Source: Manduca sexta (lineage: Eukaryota > Arthropoda > Insecta > Lepidoptera > Sphingidae). Taken from it: DNA of 64,000 nucleotides. The notes under the pieces are model-generated. The model saw nothing but the letters and a program-made list of their open reading frames with translations, was not told the DNA's origin and searched no databases. Where the stretch lies: positions 5,642,001 through 5,706,000 of the forward strand of contig NC_051124.1 of the NCBI RefSeq assembly GCF_014839805.1, in the 5' to 3' direction. Made by a program: the position numbers and the translations under genes. Positions 12,714-24,512 of the stretch are shown one piece after another (the first letter of the stretch is position 1; each line of letters opens with the position of its first letter).

Positions 12714-13820
12714 TAACATTATAAAACATCTTGTTTTTCTTTATTTCTAAATCTCTAATGTTCTAAATTTAAAATTATTTTATTCAGTGAATACATTCAC
12801 TATTTGTCATAAGTCAGATTTAATCAAAGACATTACACTATATAGTTAGTTATATACCAGGCATCAGGTCCAAATTTTTACTCCAACAGTTATTACCAAT
12901 TCAAGATAAGTCGCTGTCTTATTTGAAATGTCACAGATTCCATTCGCATTAAAAACGTGCAAATCATGATATAAAGTATTTTTACATTCATTTTTCGCTA
13001 TTTTACGGTAGATTGAGTAACCATCATATAAGCGCAAAATGTTTGTAAGACAATCTTCCCAATGTTCCCTCTATATAATCTTAGAATTCTCCGAATATAA
13101 TAGGTTAGAAATAAAGCGACACGAATTCTATAAAATATTGTATTAAATTTTGTGCTAAAAATTTGTAGATGCATTAGACCTGTGCGTAATACTGACAGTC
13201 ATACAATAGAAAGGTCATCATAAACTAGCCGTTTACCAATGTCAGTATAATTTATTTCCAAATATATAAAGGAAATAAAATAAATCAGCAGATTCAGTGT
13301 CTTCGACATTGAGTGAACCACTGAATTTGAATGCCTTTCCCCGTTGCTCTGATTCATTACAACGATATGACCTCAAAGATTTCTTTGACACTATTATATT
13401 CGACAAATTAATGTACAGATAGAGTTAACTACATATTTATAATTGGGTTCTGTAGCCTCTTCTTAAATGGATATAGTAAGAGAAAAAAAGTAATGTTTTC
13501 TGTACGACATTGCATAATGTTGGAATAAACGAGGCTTCAATAAAATATAATAATAATTAATTCAATATAGATATTACAAAAGAGAATTATCACGAAATAT
13601 CAAAATCGCTTTACAATCTGAAAAAGCGGAAGTCGAAACTGACATTTCGTTATTTTTCTGGATTTTCTATTATAGCCGTATAATACCATCGACAGTAAAT
13701 CGTTTTGTAAAGATTATAAACAAATGAAATCACGTATTATCTGAGGTAAAGAATCATTTGTAATGACTTACAGTTACTCATTCACTTAATAGCGAAATGA
13801 AATTGCCTACCAAGATTTAT
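12714..13820. other. No recognisable feature
   Basis: AT-rich sequence with no open frame of interest. Confidence 0.45.
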
Positions 13821-14010
13821 AGATAATGTTGGAAAAGCTCGTGACCTAATTTTTCTATGGTTACCTAGAAAATAGACAAAAGTATGTTTACAAAAACTTA
13901 TATACTACAAAGAATAATAGATCATGTTGGAAATGCTTGTGATCCAATAATTTTTTCACCTAGAAAACAGACAAAAAGCTTGTTTGATAAAGTATAGAAT
14001 ATAATAGATG
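13821..14010. repeat. Diverged tandem duplication, about 98-bp unit
   Basis: AGATAATGTTGGAAAAGCTC at 13821 and AGATCATGTTGGAAATGCTT at 13919 start two copies. Both continue with GTGA-CCTAAT-like and CCTAGAAAA-AGACAAAA blocks. Identity is roughly three quarters. Confidence 0.65.
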
Positions 14011-14610
14011 TTATTAAATTTATATAATTAGTTATAATGTGGAATAAATTATGCCCTACAAATCGGAATTGCGGAACCATAAACCGACGAATTATTTGGC
14101 TATAATGAATTCAGATAGCATTTTATAATTATCATTTTTGCGCAAGGTTGATTTAAAACGAGAGCAAATTGCTTTAGCCGTGTAAGTTTATAAAATTTAC
14201 GCAGAGAACGGCGCGGCCTCTGTTCTGCTCTTAATAAAAGACAATTTCTCACTAACGCATTAACTGCAATTTAATTAAACAATTATTATATTATAATCAA
14301 TCATTTCGCAGAATGTGGCGATATTCAATGATAACAATTATTGTAATGTCAACAGTAGTTTTGAAGTTAATTTACCAGTTTTACATAGTCGTAAAGAATT
14401 AAATGTGTTAATTTTGACCTACCACGTTGCATTATTTTATTTCTCTTTTTTTTTGCTTCCGTCCTTTTTTTTCGTACTGTACCGAGATTTCATCAAATCC
14501 TGTTAGCATGATAAGAAGATACAGGCATACTTAATATTTCGTTTTGTATTTTATCCATAAGATTGCTACCTCCAAATTTTAATGGCATTATATATAAAAT
14601 TGGGAAGATT

Positions 14611-14962
14611 TTAAGGGCCGTATTAATAAATATATCTCACTTTTGAGTAAAATTATTTAATAAACAAAGCTTCAAGAGTTTTTTCTCAGCTGAGTCGGCA
14701 CTGTAAAAGAACAACTCAGCTGTCAAAATCCGTCAATATATTGTGACTTATCACTCGATGTTATTTTAGGTTTATTAAATAGCGGCTATCTTCTTGTTTT
14801 ATGTTATAACTGTCACCGCTATCGGTGGATAGCGATAGCGATAGGTGACATTTTGCCAATGTCGAGTAATAGTAGACGATACAAAACAAAAAAAAATATA
14901 GAATCGCCATTTTGACGGTCATTTGAAATCCAGTCGAGACTATCTTAAGATGCCGCCCTTAA
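14611..14962. mobile_element. TTAA-flanked MITE, piggyBac-like
   Basis: TTAA at both ends (14611-14614, 14959-14962) borders inverted ends GGGCCGTATTAATAAA and GGGCGGCATCTTAAGA. Inside are further palindromes, including GATAGCGATAGCGATAG. TTAA duplication is the hallmark of piggyBac insertion; these ends do not match the well-known piggyBac ends, so the superfamily is inferred. Confidence 0.5.
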
Positions 14963-15027
14963 TTTGATAGCGTCTCAGCTGATATCGCACTTCAGAGCCA
15001 AACTGAGTTGTATCTATCGCCACTGTC

Positions 15028-15122
15028 TTTTTTTTATACAGGCATAGCAGTGTCCGCAATGAACCTGATGGTAAGTGGATGTACGGTTGAAGCAACCTAC
15101 ATCGCACAGCGCTATGTCAGCG
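15028..15122 (+). mobile_element. SINE-D-like fragment
   Basis: A T-run, then CCGCAATGAACCTGATGG and GTAAGTGGATGTACGG, resembling the CCTGATGGTAAGCGATCACC motif of other copies. Short and diverged. Confidence 0.35.
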
Positions 15123-15198
15123 CTTTACACCACACGAATTAATTGTATTAATTTTACCAATCAGTTCACGTTCGATCGTCAACCAGTTCGCGTGTTCT

Positions 15199-15235
15199 CA
15201 TTACCATTACCATAACCATTACCATTTTACCATTT
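15199..15235. repeat. (CATTAC)n minisatellite
   Basis: Five to six imperfect units of ATTACC/ATAACC. It is followed by TTCAGTGTAAATAAACC, so the region 15114-15320 might be a worn LTR, but terminal duplications are not visible. Confidence 0.7.
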
Positions 15236-15329
15236 AGACTAGTTCAGTGTAAATAAACCATATTTTACCCGGACTTTAGTCTTTTATATTTACGAACCAA
15301 ACGTAAATCCTTGTACGGACACCAAACCC

Positions 15330-15415
15330 CGTACAGTGGAGTGGGGTCCAATAAAATGTCGAATGACGAGAGATGATTACCTCCTGGCAGTCGACACAAT
15401 TATCATGCTATATTA
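15330..15415 (+). mobile_element. SINE-C fragment
   Basis: AGTGGAGTGGGGTCCAATAA, GTCGAATGACGAGAGATG and GTCGACACAATTATCATGC match the central part of SINE-C. Confidence 0.55.
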
Positions 15416-16210
15416 AAATCCTTAAAGCATAATACACGATTTTTCTCTAAAGGTCTTTTCAAAATCGCTACAATAGGTGGCTTTTAAAACTAAAATAACT
15501 AGTATAATTATGTCGTAACCGAAATTGCGAATATTACTTTCTTATGACGTTTTTAGTTATATTTTCGCGTTGAGTTTGATCGAGTTTACTTCTTACATAC
15601 TTATATATTATAGTTTAAAATCTTTTCCACTTTTCAGGAGTAGGCAGAGGCGTAACAGTTCAGCGCAATCGTCATACCACGCGCGGAACACATTAGCCGT
15701 GTTTTTGCAACCAGCTAAACCAATATATTAAACACCTAACATTTTTTTATTACAATTCACGTTACTCGCTCTTTAGACTAGAATTAGAGATAATATGCAG
15801 CTAAATACATTGTTAAATGTCGCTGTAACTGATCAAATCCGGCTCTTTGTTTCTGTAACAAGTTGTTATGTGATTTTCCAAAGATAAATACCACTGTTGT
15901 GTAATGACTTAACCAGAGCACTTAGTATCAAATCAATGTTACAATTAAAACTCATTTGCGTTTTCGGCCTTGTTTTAGATAAAATTAATGGGGTTTTATT
16001 TTCGTTTCAGTGGTTGGCGGACTAGCTGATAAGAATAATTAGTTATTGAATGCGATGAAGAATAATAAATATTTATTGCTCGGTTTTGAAATTGTTACGA
16101 CTATTGTTGTATCCCTTTTTTTTGTATGTGTTATAGGTATTAAAGAAACAAAATACAAGAATAATAATTTATTAATAAATAATTGAGAAACACAATACGA
16201 CGACAAAAAG
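15416..16210. other. No recognisable feature
   Basis: A short plus-strand frame (15525-15731) is compositionally unremarkable. Confidence 0.4.
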
Positions 16211-16450
16211 ACACACATACTCTCGTGCCTTTTTAACCTCGAAGGCGTAGGCAGAGGCTCAACTGGTGCATCAAGTTTTCGCCGTACGTATTCCGTCCCA
16301 GCATGTGATAGGGGGCGAGCCTATCACCATATAGGACACAAATTACAGACAATAGACTGACATTAAGAAAAACATAGTATCACTTTCTCCGACCCGGAAA
16401 TCTAATCAGAAACCTCGTAGTCGTACCGTAATATAACTTCGCAACCAAGG
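16211..16450 (-). mobile_element. SINE-A, near full length
   Basis: On the minus strand: head with TACGGTACGACTACGAGG, a decayed B box, then the body with CGATAGG-like block (GGTGATAGGCTCGCCCCC) and CCTCTGCCTACGCC. Divergence shows it is an old copy. Confidence 0.6.
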
Positions 16451-16934
16451 CTGTCAAGTAACAAAACATAACGATATTGATATTATTATAAATAATGAAT
16501 ACAAAAACAAAACACAATTAATTAAATAACTAAATATTTATCTGTTTTATAAAACATTGACTTCTACATCGTCTATGCTCTATCCCAAACCGATAACAAT
16601 AAAATTGCATTTCCAACACCTCAACAAAACCCAACTGAAACAGATCTTTCATTACTTTTCATAACCGTACAGCTTGTACGTGACCTATGCAATTAATGCG
16701 GAAAGGCGGGTGAATCAGTGAGCCCAGCAGCGAGGCCGGAGAGCGGAGGTCGTGATACCTTCATCATGTTACCCCGTGACCACGCCCCTCCTTTATTGTT
16801 ATATTAATCTGTCTAGCACCTACCACGAATTTTATTCATTGTCATGGTATGGCAGATAGGGTAACCAGTGATTATTAGTAAAGTTATAGTTTCAAGACAC
16901 TGTGAGTTCATTTTGGGGAGATCGGATCACCAAC

Positions 16935-17056
16935 AGCTAAAACTTGTATAATTGTAAAATGTAGGCAGATATTGTAACTTTGACTTAGCGGATGACCAAC
17001 ACCTCAGTCTACCCCGTGACCACGAAGGCTGCAGTCTTTGATATGTCGGTAGAAAA
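16935..17056 (-). repeat. Dispersed repeat X, copy 2
   Basis: The reverse complement of this stretch matches repeat X at 1075-1195 over about 120 bp, including the core CTTCGTGGTCACGGGG and the downstream CATCCGCTAAGTCA. Divergence is moderate, indicating an old family. Confidence 0.5.
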
Positions 17057-17221
17057 CTAAAATATTAATACAAAAATTCGAAACATAGTTTAATTTTAAT
17101 GTCTAACATTCGCGTAAACATAAGACATCATTATGCAAAGGTATAACTGTTCATACATTGTAGGAGGTAAAAATTGTTATAGGTATGTAATACTAAACAC
17201 ATTTCATCATCATAACATATC

Positions 17222-17336
17222 GACGACGTCGTAAGTGCCGTAGGGACTTGTTGGATGCCAGCCTCTGATAGGTTGGTCTGGCAATTCAGGAGAGACCTAT
17301 GTTCAGCAATGGACTTTCAAAGGCTGAAGAAGATGA
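17222..17336 (+). mobile_element. LINE 3' end, RTE-type
   Basis: Decayed codons of the LINE C-terminus are readable: an Ala-Val-Gly-x-Cys-Trp-Met core (GCCGTAGGGACTTGTTGG), then GATAGGTTGGTCTGGC and CCTATGTTCAGCAATGGAC. It ends in GAAGATGAA. It is only the last about 115 bp of the element. Confidence 0.6.
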
Positions 17337-17947
17337 ATGTAATATTATCACGATACGAAGTTAGGAAAAAATTATAAATGAACTATTTTTTCATCTACAT
17401 GTTTTTTCGTTTTATGAATGTTTTTTTTTTAATCTATATTATGTATTATACAACATAGATTACAATGCAATGCAACTACCCGTTCTTATTCATTCTCTTG
17501 ACTCCACTGTAGATACTATGGTTGTCTGTAAGGAATTGCCTCGAGTGATAGCAATTTTACTTTATTTAATTGAATATTATAACATTTTTTCTGATGTTCA
17601 GATTTAAATCCATAATCTAAAACAAAAAAAATTAAAATCTTTAAAACGCATACATTAACTTCAATCTATATATTTTTTACTTTATCCAAAAGAATGTAAA
17701 CCATTTGAAGTTCATTTTAGGGAGTAAAAACGATTGATGATACGGACACTAAAGTTTAAAGCGATTTGTAATTATGAATCTCTTCAACTTCTTTTATGGT
17801 TGCCTCATAAGTGCAGTAAATAAAAAAATATATATTAAGGCTAGTAGTCAGCTACTAAGGTACGTATAATTAAACGATGAAACGTAGATCGCTTGAGGCT
17901 CGCGTAAAAGCCATGTTCGCCCATATAAGCAATAATAGTAGCACATT

Positions 17948-18193
17948 CTATATATTTTTTTCAAAATTTTACTTATATATTATTTTCTGTTCGTCTGTCT
18001 GAACGCATAAATTCAAAAACTACCATATAGATTTCTATGGTATTAAGTATGGAGATAGTTTGAGATCGTGGGCCTTTCTAGAATATAAATAAATGTATCC
18101 CTATATGTGTTACTTTTTATCTCAGTAAAATATATAGCAGAACATTTTTCCGCAAAAATTTGTCACGCGAGCAAGACCACGAGCAAAAGCTAG
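17948..18193 (+). mobile_element. Helitron copy, 5' end unclear
   Basis: It ends GAGCAAAAGCTAG|T and has the family's internal blocks CTGTCTGAACGC and ATGGAGATAGTTTGAGA. The hairpin before the end is partly eroded (GCGAGCAAGACCACGAGC). Confidence 0.55.
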
Positions 18194-18569
18194 TATAGCG
18201 ATAAAAAATATGTTATATACTCTATTATTGTACAAGCCATATTCATTAAAAATAGATATAACGGGATGTTTTTCGATCGACTTGATTCATAACTGGAATT
18301 ATTACACCAATAATTTCATTTTTTTTTAAATCACGGCCTAAAGTAAACAAAAATAATGAATTATTTTAATACTGAATAGGTACACTATACAAGAATCAGT
18401 ATTTAGAGTACTCCAACTAAAATAAAGCGTCCAACAATGTAGATATTGCGTGGACCGATAAATTTAGAACATCGAGTGTCGAATAAAAAAAGGCAGCCAA
18501 GTTTTCGCAATGAGAACCTGATTTAGAATCAACATCGCATAGTTGTAACCTGTTAAAAAGTGTAAAAAA

Positions 18570-18660
18570 ATGGATCACTCTCTAGCGCGCGAATGGGCGC
18601 GGCCCACCGGAGACCGCTATTGCATCCCGCAATACTTAGCTTCGATCGAGTTGATACTTG
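18570..18660 (+). CDS. Possible first coding exon, product unknown
   Basis: An ATG in A-rich context (AAAAAAATGG) opens a GC-rich 91-nt stretch beginning MDHSLAREWARPTGDRY, sharply different from the AT-rich surroundings, up to a donor-like TTG|GTATTA. Without splicing, the frame runs into an A-tract and stops at 18818 inside a LINE remnant. Possible acceptors lie at 18694 and 18714, but I could not find a convincing second exon. It could instead be part of an unrecognised repeat. Confidence 0.22.
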
Positions 18661-18777
18661 GTATTAAAAAAAAAAAGTTGTTTTTATGTTGTAGTATAAA
18701 TATTTTTATTCAGCTGATATTTCGTAAATATTTGGCAGTAAAACTGTGTATTATTGGGGGTAAGAATAAAATCACAA

Positions 18778-18897
18778 CCCGCCCGCCCGCCTACAAGGTG
18801 GACGGACGACCTGGCTAGGGTCGCAGGAAGTCGCTGGATGCAGGCCTATGTTCAGCAGTGAACTTCCTGTGGCTGATATGATGATGATGATGATGAA
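18778..18897 (+). mobile_element. LINE 3' end with (GAT)n tail
   Basis: One frame reads WTDDLARVAGSRWMQAYVQQ, the conserved C-terminus of RTE-type reverse transcriptase proteins, followed by a stop, CTTCCTGTGGCTGAT and (GAT)n. Residues that normally lie between MQA and YVQQ are missing, so this copy has an internal deletion. Confidence 0.75.
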
Positions 18898-18921
18898 GAA
18901 TAAAATCAGGTATTTTTCATT

Positions 18922-19167
18922 CGGGCACAGGAAAGTGACGCCTCTGCACCTGACGGTAAGCGGAGTGGGGTCCAATAGGATGTCGGCTGACGAGAGATAA
19001 CCCCTCGATAGTCGATACAATTATGCCGGCCTGATGGAACCGGATATACACAGGCTGATCACAGAACGCGACACAATTACTTGAGCCATAATGGCGAGTT
19101 GTAACACCTTACGTACGGTAGTCGCTATCCGAGCGGATATAAATTATATCCTATCACCAGAAAAAAA
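18922..19167 (+). mobile_element. SINE-C, reference copy for this window
   Basis: It runs from GGCACAGGAAAGTGACGCC through GGAGTGGGGTCCAATAGG, GACGAGAGATAACC, ATTATGCCGGCCTGATGG and CAGAACGCGACACAATTAC to TATCCTATCACCAG. No tRNA-like head is seen, so it may be a 5'-truncated SINE or another short interspersed element. Confidence 0.55.
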
Positions 19168-20322
19168 TATATAAATTTGGATAAATGTACATGACATTAC
19201 TAATGGAATAAGATTATAAGGGTTCAAAACCTTTAAAAATCAACAATATCGTGTAAAACAATATCGTATATGTAGGTACTTAACAAATAACTTAATTGAT
19301 AACTATGTTTCCTTTATAAGCCCTTATTTGTAACACAGCTTGTATACATTTTGCAAAAACTTCCCTAACTACTTTTCAATAACAGAACATTTTGAAAATC
19401 CGCAACAATTTACTTCACTTCGACGTAATAGTCGAGCCGAACGCCCGTTGCATTTAGATTAATAACACCAGCAATCTGACGAAATTGCGGAGGTCATCTA
19501 TCCGGTCACTAATTGAGACAGTTTAGCTTAGACACTGGACGGTCGACAGGCATCCGTAAATTGGCCGTTTATGGTGAAAGTCGGGACCATCAGACCCTAG
19601 GTGGAAATGTTAAAGTTCATTGTAGCTCCCGATATTACCGTCATGTTATGGCGTTGGTTCGCTCCAGGGCGCTAGTCGAGCCTTTACGCCGACTCCCGTT
19701 ATGGACATCGCGTTTGCTACTTTGTTGACAATTTATGGAACTGGCATAATTAATACATTGTAACTGTGCGACATTACAAATGTTCTTATAAAGAGTTATT
19801 AAAAGTTTATTAACCGGAAGTGGAATCGCGGTCAAAAACTAGTTATTCATAGACGAAAAACCTCTTAGCAATTCGTATAACTTTATTATGCAATTTTAAC
19901 ACCTAATTTAAATATGATATAAACTCGTACGTGTATATTTGAATTTAATCGATGTTGATTATTGTCAGTGTGTTTTATATTATGTATCATTAAGAATATT
20001 TATGTAATGATATGTATAATGGACAGCCGGGTGTAATTTCAACAATAAAATGTAAATTATTAGCGACACAATTAATGATATAAATATAGCAATATCTCAA
20101 TGTCTACATAGTAACTATGAAAAATAAAAGTTCAGACTTGAATGAATTATGCAATTGAATGTAATCATATTTTTAGCCTTCTTGAACTACAAGTTTCTGC
20201 GTTGAAACAGAGAAGAATGTTTTGCTCAGAATTAGATTTTTTAATAGGTTTACAAGGTAGGGTCTATTTATAACCACGTTATATTTTTTATACAATATTT
20301 TTGCATTTTATTACCTCCTAAG
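19168..20322. other. GC-richer patch at 19430-19730, otherwise featureless
   Basis: The patch has a plus-strand frame that is open for 71 codons but no ATG in good context, no splice partner and no motif. Old repeat or regulatory DNA are equally possible. Confidence 0.3.
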
Positions 20323-20420
20323 CCAAACAAACTAGCTTTTCACCTGATGGTAAATGGTCACCGTCATTCATGGACGTCTGCAATACCACGAGTTCAGCCA
20401 AGCCGCTACCCATCCCAATA
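20323..20420 (+). mobile_element. SINE-D-like fragment
   Basis: CTAGCTTTTCACCTGATGG, TAAATGGTCACCGTCATTC and GACGTCTGCAATACCACG follow the order of the common CCTGATGGTAAGCGATCACCG repeat. Confidence 0.5.
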
Positions 20421-20842
20421 TATGAATGATTCCCTGTTTATTTTTCGGCTTAACCAAGATATAATGTTGGACTGAATATAAGCACATTAACGGGAATCCA
20501 CCGATACCACGAACTGTTCGGAACGGTGTAGTATCCATACAATCTGATTTACGCGCAGCGTGCTATTCCTAAAGCCAATGTCTAGTATAAAGTATATGGT
20601 TGCCTTTTTAGGAACGTTAATTCCTATGTAGGCATACAAGAGCCGGCCTTTGTAAAGTTTTGCGACACATTTGTTTATTAGTGGTATTTATTACAAGAAC
20701 TTATAAGTAAGTGTAAGTTTGAATGTGTTTTTGAGATTTTTTAAATTTAAAGTTACTGGTTCTAAATATGGTTTAGCCGCTTCGTGTCTTTTTAACGTGA
20801 GTTGAAAATGGTCTGCGTGAAATTATTCATCTGACGCTTTTT

Positions 20843-21160
20843 TTTTGTTGCTTTGAATGACGAGACGAGCTTGCCGTTCGCCTGATGGTATGCAAAACGA
20901 CCGCCCATAAACAGTAGAAACACCATCCAACACATTGAATTACAAAGTATTGTTTGGTATTCCACTGCGCTGGCCATTCTGAGACGTGAGATGTTAAGTC
21001 TCATTATGTCCAGTCGTTGCATTGGCTACAATGTACTTCAAACCGGGACACAATAGTGACTACACACTGCTGCTTGGCGGCAGAAATAGACATTGCGGTG
21101 GTATCTACCCAGGCACTTACATATGAGAGACCTACCACCAGTAATACCCTTGTGGCTTAT
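20843..21160 (+). mobile_element. SINE-D, long copy
   Basis: From a T-run through GACGAGACGAGCTTGCCG, TTCGCCTGATGGTATGC, ATTGTTTGGTATTCCACTGC, TAAGTCTCATTATGTCC and ACTTCAAACCGGGACAC to ACCTACCACCAG. An inverted partner lies at 23955-24195. The open frames at 20792-21022 and 21017-21235 are by-products. Confidence 0.6.
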
Positions 21161-22067
21161 TTAGGAGACGCCGCTTCTTTAGACGTCATACTAGGCGCTA
21201 AGCTTCATTTATTAGAAACAAACACACGTCTGTAATCTTCCATAAAAAGTATATTACGTTACTTATTTTTCGTTTCCATTAAGTCATAATCTTAATCAAG
21301 TCTAATCCCACCCTTTTCCTTACTCCCACTCGCCGATCCCCGCACTTCACCCTGTCTCATCGCCCCTGGGCGGCAACCGGAGCATCACCTGACACCCCAG
21401 ATCTCCTTCGAGACGTGTACTCGGCACTTCGGCTGTGAGGTCAGCGAGTATTTTTTCCCAGTACCAATACCTCTTGCTCTCTATCTATCTTCTCGCTATC
21501 TCATTTGTTGAGCTATTTATACATCCAACTAAAGAAGATTAGTCTCGGCTTTTGTTATTGAAATGAAGACTGATTTTTTAATTATCATTAAAATAAAATT
21601 CAACATATTTATGTTGAACAAGATAGTTGTATGAATAAAATTATTATTAAATTGTCTCAATTTTATATTTAGGCAGGTAATACGTTGAATAACTTTTATT
21701 TGACGATTAATAAATCAGCCTTAAATAAGTTAACGGACGGTTAACTATGTGTAATCTTGGTTACGTATTATAGGTACATGGTTATTACTCATTAAATATA
21801 TGTATGTGCAATTTTACATTTTTAATATTTAAGATACCATTACAGCTCATCAAGGATAATTTAAATTTAAAGAAAATTTCTTGTGGCGCCAGTCTGCTGA
21901 TATAGATAGAAAGAAAACCTGCCAACCTCGTCGGCAAAAACAAAGATGCCAGATAACTTAATGCATATATTAATGATTTTCGTTCAACACTGGACCCGCA
22001 AGTGTGATAGTAGCGATCCTGTGATTTTTTATCAGCTTTCAATTACGAATAGTAGTAATAAATAATA
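21161..22067. other. CT-rich block at 21300-21500, otherwise featureless
   Basis: The block contains CCCCTGGGCGGCAACCGGAG and CTCGGCACTTCGGCTGTGAG. It looks like part of a repeat, but I cannot name it and see no second copy here. Confidence 0.35.
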
Positions 22068-22362
22068 GTGACCCAGTATTATATTATGTTCCACTACTGG
22101 GCATAGATCTCCTCTAGTTCTGACGCAGTTTAGGGTTTAGTCCCCTACGCTGGCTTAGTAAGATTTAATATGCTTCATATACCTTCGAAATTCTAATGTA
22201 GAATTGTAAGGAATGTACTCGTAGGCTTCCATATGATGCTTACCGTCACCGTTAAAGAGAATGATAAACAATGGACTACAATTTTGTAAAGTCAGGGTTG
22301 CGCTTTTTGAACCTGCGGACTTTCGTCTCAGCAGTCTCTTCCATCCCTAATGGGCATCGTAC
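22068..22362 (-). mobile_element. SINE-B, older copy lacking the 5' end
   Basis: Minus strand carries GCAGGTTCAAAAAGCGC, TCTTTAACGGTGACGG, TACGAGTACATTCC and the end CCAGTAGTGGAACATAATAT. It matches the two good SINE-B copies with many changes. Confidence 0.6.
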
Positions 22363-23324
22363 GAGCCATACACAGCGCACACATGTGGTAGACAGCTTAA
22401 ATATTTCGGGATTTATATGTTTCTTCCTTCACCAGCCCTAATCCCTTTTCAAATAGTGTTCGGCGGAATACACTATTTGAAGCAAGTTTCTTTACGTCTA
22501 CCCTCTTTGAGCATCTAGTCCAGACCAAATCATATGAGAAAATGCTATATAGTGAATCTAAGGCCACCCGATGTACGGCCAAATTACCAAGCAAACAACT
22601 ACGACTTTCCAAACAAAATCTTCGTGTCTTTAAACGTCTTGATACTTTATAAAATTCAATATCTATGTTATACGTGTTTTCGAAGCATAAACGTTTTTAT
22701 ACCAGATAATATTCTTACATCTCGTCGGAAGTAATTGAGATTTACTGATATATTATCCCGCATCCGGTACGAACTTTTAGCGTAAATTAATAATATGGCT
22801 ACAATAAAATAATAACTTACGCTACGCTATTATAAAGCATAACCATTATTACCGGCATAGAACACAATTATATTTAGAATTATATTATCATAAATTTTAT
22901 AAAATGTTCATTTTCTACTTTTATATGATGTAATTATTACTTGAAAGAAAATTAAGCATGAGGATGATACGTAGACTGAATAGTTTTTATATTTTCCGTA
23001 CAATATAATATTCTTTATTATCATCCAAATTAGATCTCGTGTTTATTTATTTGTTTTTAAATATCCCATAAGCTATTCCTCTGACAGAAAACCTAATGAA
23101 TCCGTTTGAAAAATTCGTTTAAACTATGACCATTTTGGAATAACTTGTTTATATCCCATAATGCGAGTAATTATAATCTACCATCTTCGTACTATTGACA
23201 TTATAATATTTGACTAAAATATACCATCAGGCTGACCAGATATTTCAATCTAAATTATTTTTTTAATAACGCTCGTTTTAACGATATGGTAACCCAGACT
23301 GGTGAAACCTTAGAATTCCCCTCA

Positions 23325-23412
23325 AGAAACTCTGAGGTATTTGAAATCTGCCAGCCCGTACTAAGCCAGTAATCCTTTAAGTAGTCGAGACCAGCAATGG
23401 GACAGTATACAC
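23325..23412 (+). mobile_element. SINE-B 3' remnant
   Basis: It keeps GAAATCTGCCAGCCCGTACT and AGCAATGGGACAGTATACAC of the SINE-B 3' region in a degraded form. Confidence 0.4.
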
Positions 23413-23954
23413 AGATATCACTTCACGATGCCCAATAAATACATCTTAATTAATACTTTAGAAAGTACAGTTTCTCTCCAATCTCGTTAAGGGTTGGGGC
23501 TATGAAGAACTAACTAGTTACGCCAAGCTGACGATCCACAATCTAACCGCTGGTCGTTTAGGAAGTCCTTAAGAGGTGCGCTAACTCTAATTACTATCCG
23601 CACAACACTGTTATTATAGTAAACTCGTTAGTTTATAAACAAGTATAAAATCACAAGACCTCACGCTGTGCCGATTATACGAACACTTTTTTATAAGTAT
23701 TAAGTAAGTTCGCGTTTTTATATGGATAACAACGTTTACAACGTTTATTCTAATTACATTTTAATAGATCTTGCTGGCAAATTAATCGTTTATGCTCAAA
23801 TGTAGTGCCATGATTATAATCTACTTAGGCTTTAATGTATTGAGACTCAATGTCGCCTTTGCCGAATAGACGAGTGTGCGCATTAGTATGAAGTGCGATT
23901 ATTGGTGGTTCACAAAATTAATTCATGAATAATCACTCCGAGTTGAAAATCGGC

Positions 23955-24195
23955 CACGGATACCATTGTCATGTTCCGGTTTAAAGGACATTATAGCCAG
24001 TGTAACTACTGGATATAGTGAGACTTAACATCTCATGTCTCAGCATGGCGAGCGCAGTGGAATACCAAACAATACTATGTAATTCAAGGTGTTGGACGGT
24101 GTTTTTGCTGTTTATGGACGTTCGTATCGCTTACCATCAAGCGAATTGCGGACTCGTCTCGTCATTTAAAGCACTAAAGAAAAAAACCTATCTCA
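23955..24195 (-). mobile_element. SINE-D, inverted partner of the 20.8-kb copy
   Basis: The minus strand matches 20843-21080: GACGAGTCCGCAATTCG, ATTGTTTGGTATTCCACTGC, ATGTTAAGTCTCACTATATC, TTAAACCGGAACATGAC. The open frame 24018-24230 is the antisense of this repeat. Confidence 0.6.
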
Positions 24196-24429
24196 ACGGA
24201 GACCAGCCAGGTACGCAGGAGATATTATAGTGCACAAGTGTGTGCGCAGTACATTGGTGCACTCTCATAATCCGATGAAATGACAAACCGCCTTGATCAG
24301 AAAGAAAACAGGCGTAGGACCAACGGTTTAACGTGCTTTCCGAGATACGAGGGTATAACGCCGCCAACTTCCTGACTCCGAGCTGCGACTGAGTAATTTT
24401 TTTGGATGGAAAAACGCAGACAATTATTT

Positions 24430-24512
24430 TTGGCCCAAAATCGAACCTTGGACCTCAGCACGGCAGTCATACTCTTCCCACAAACTTATTATAACTACGT
24501 CACCGAGGCAGT
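24430..24512 (-). mobile_element. tRNA-like SINE head
   Basis: The minus strand has CTGCCTCGGTGACGTAG, CTGCCGTGCTGAGGTCC and a B box AGGTTCGATTTTGG. The body after the head does not match SINE-A, so this may be a related family. Confidence 0.45.

Noticed and set aside
15114..15320. Solo LTR (TGT...ACA with AATAAA-like motif)
   Set aside because: No target duplication, no second copy and no adjacent primer-binding site are visible.
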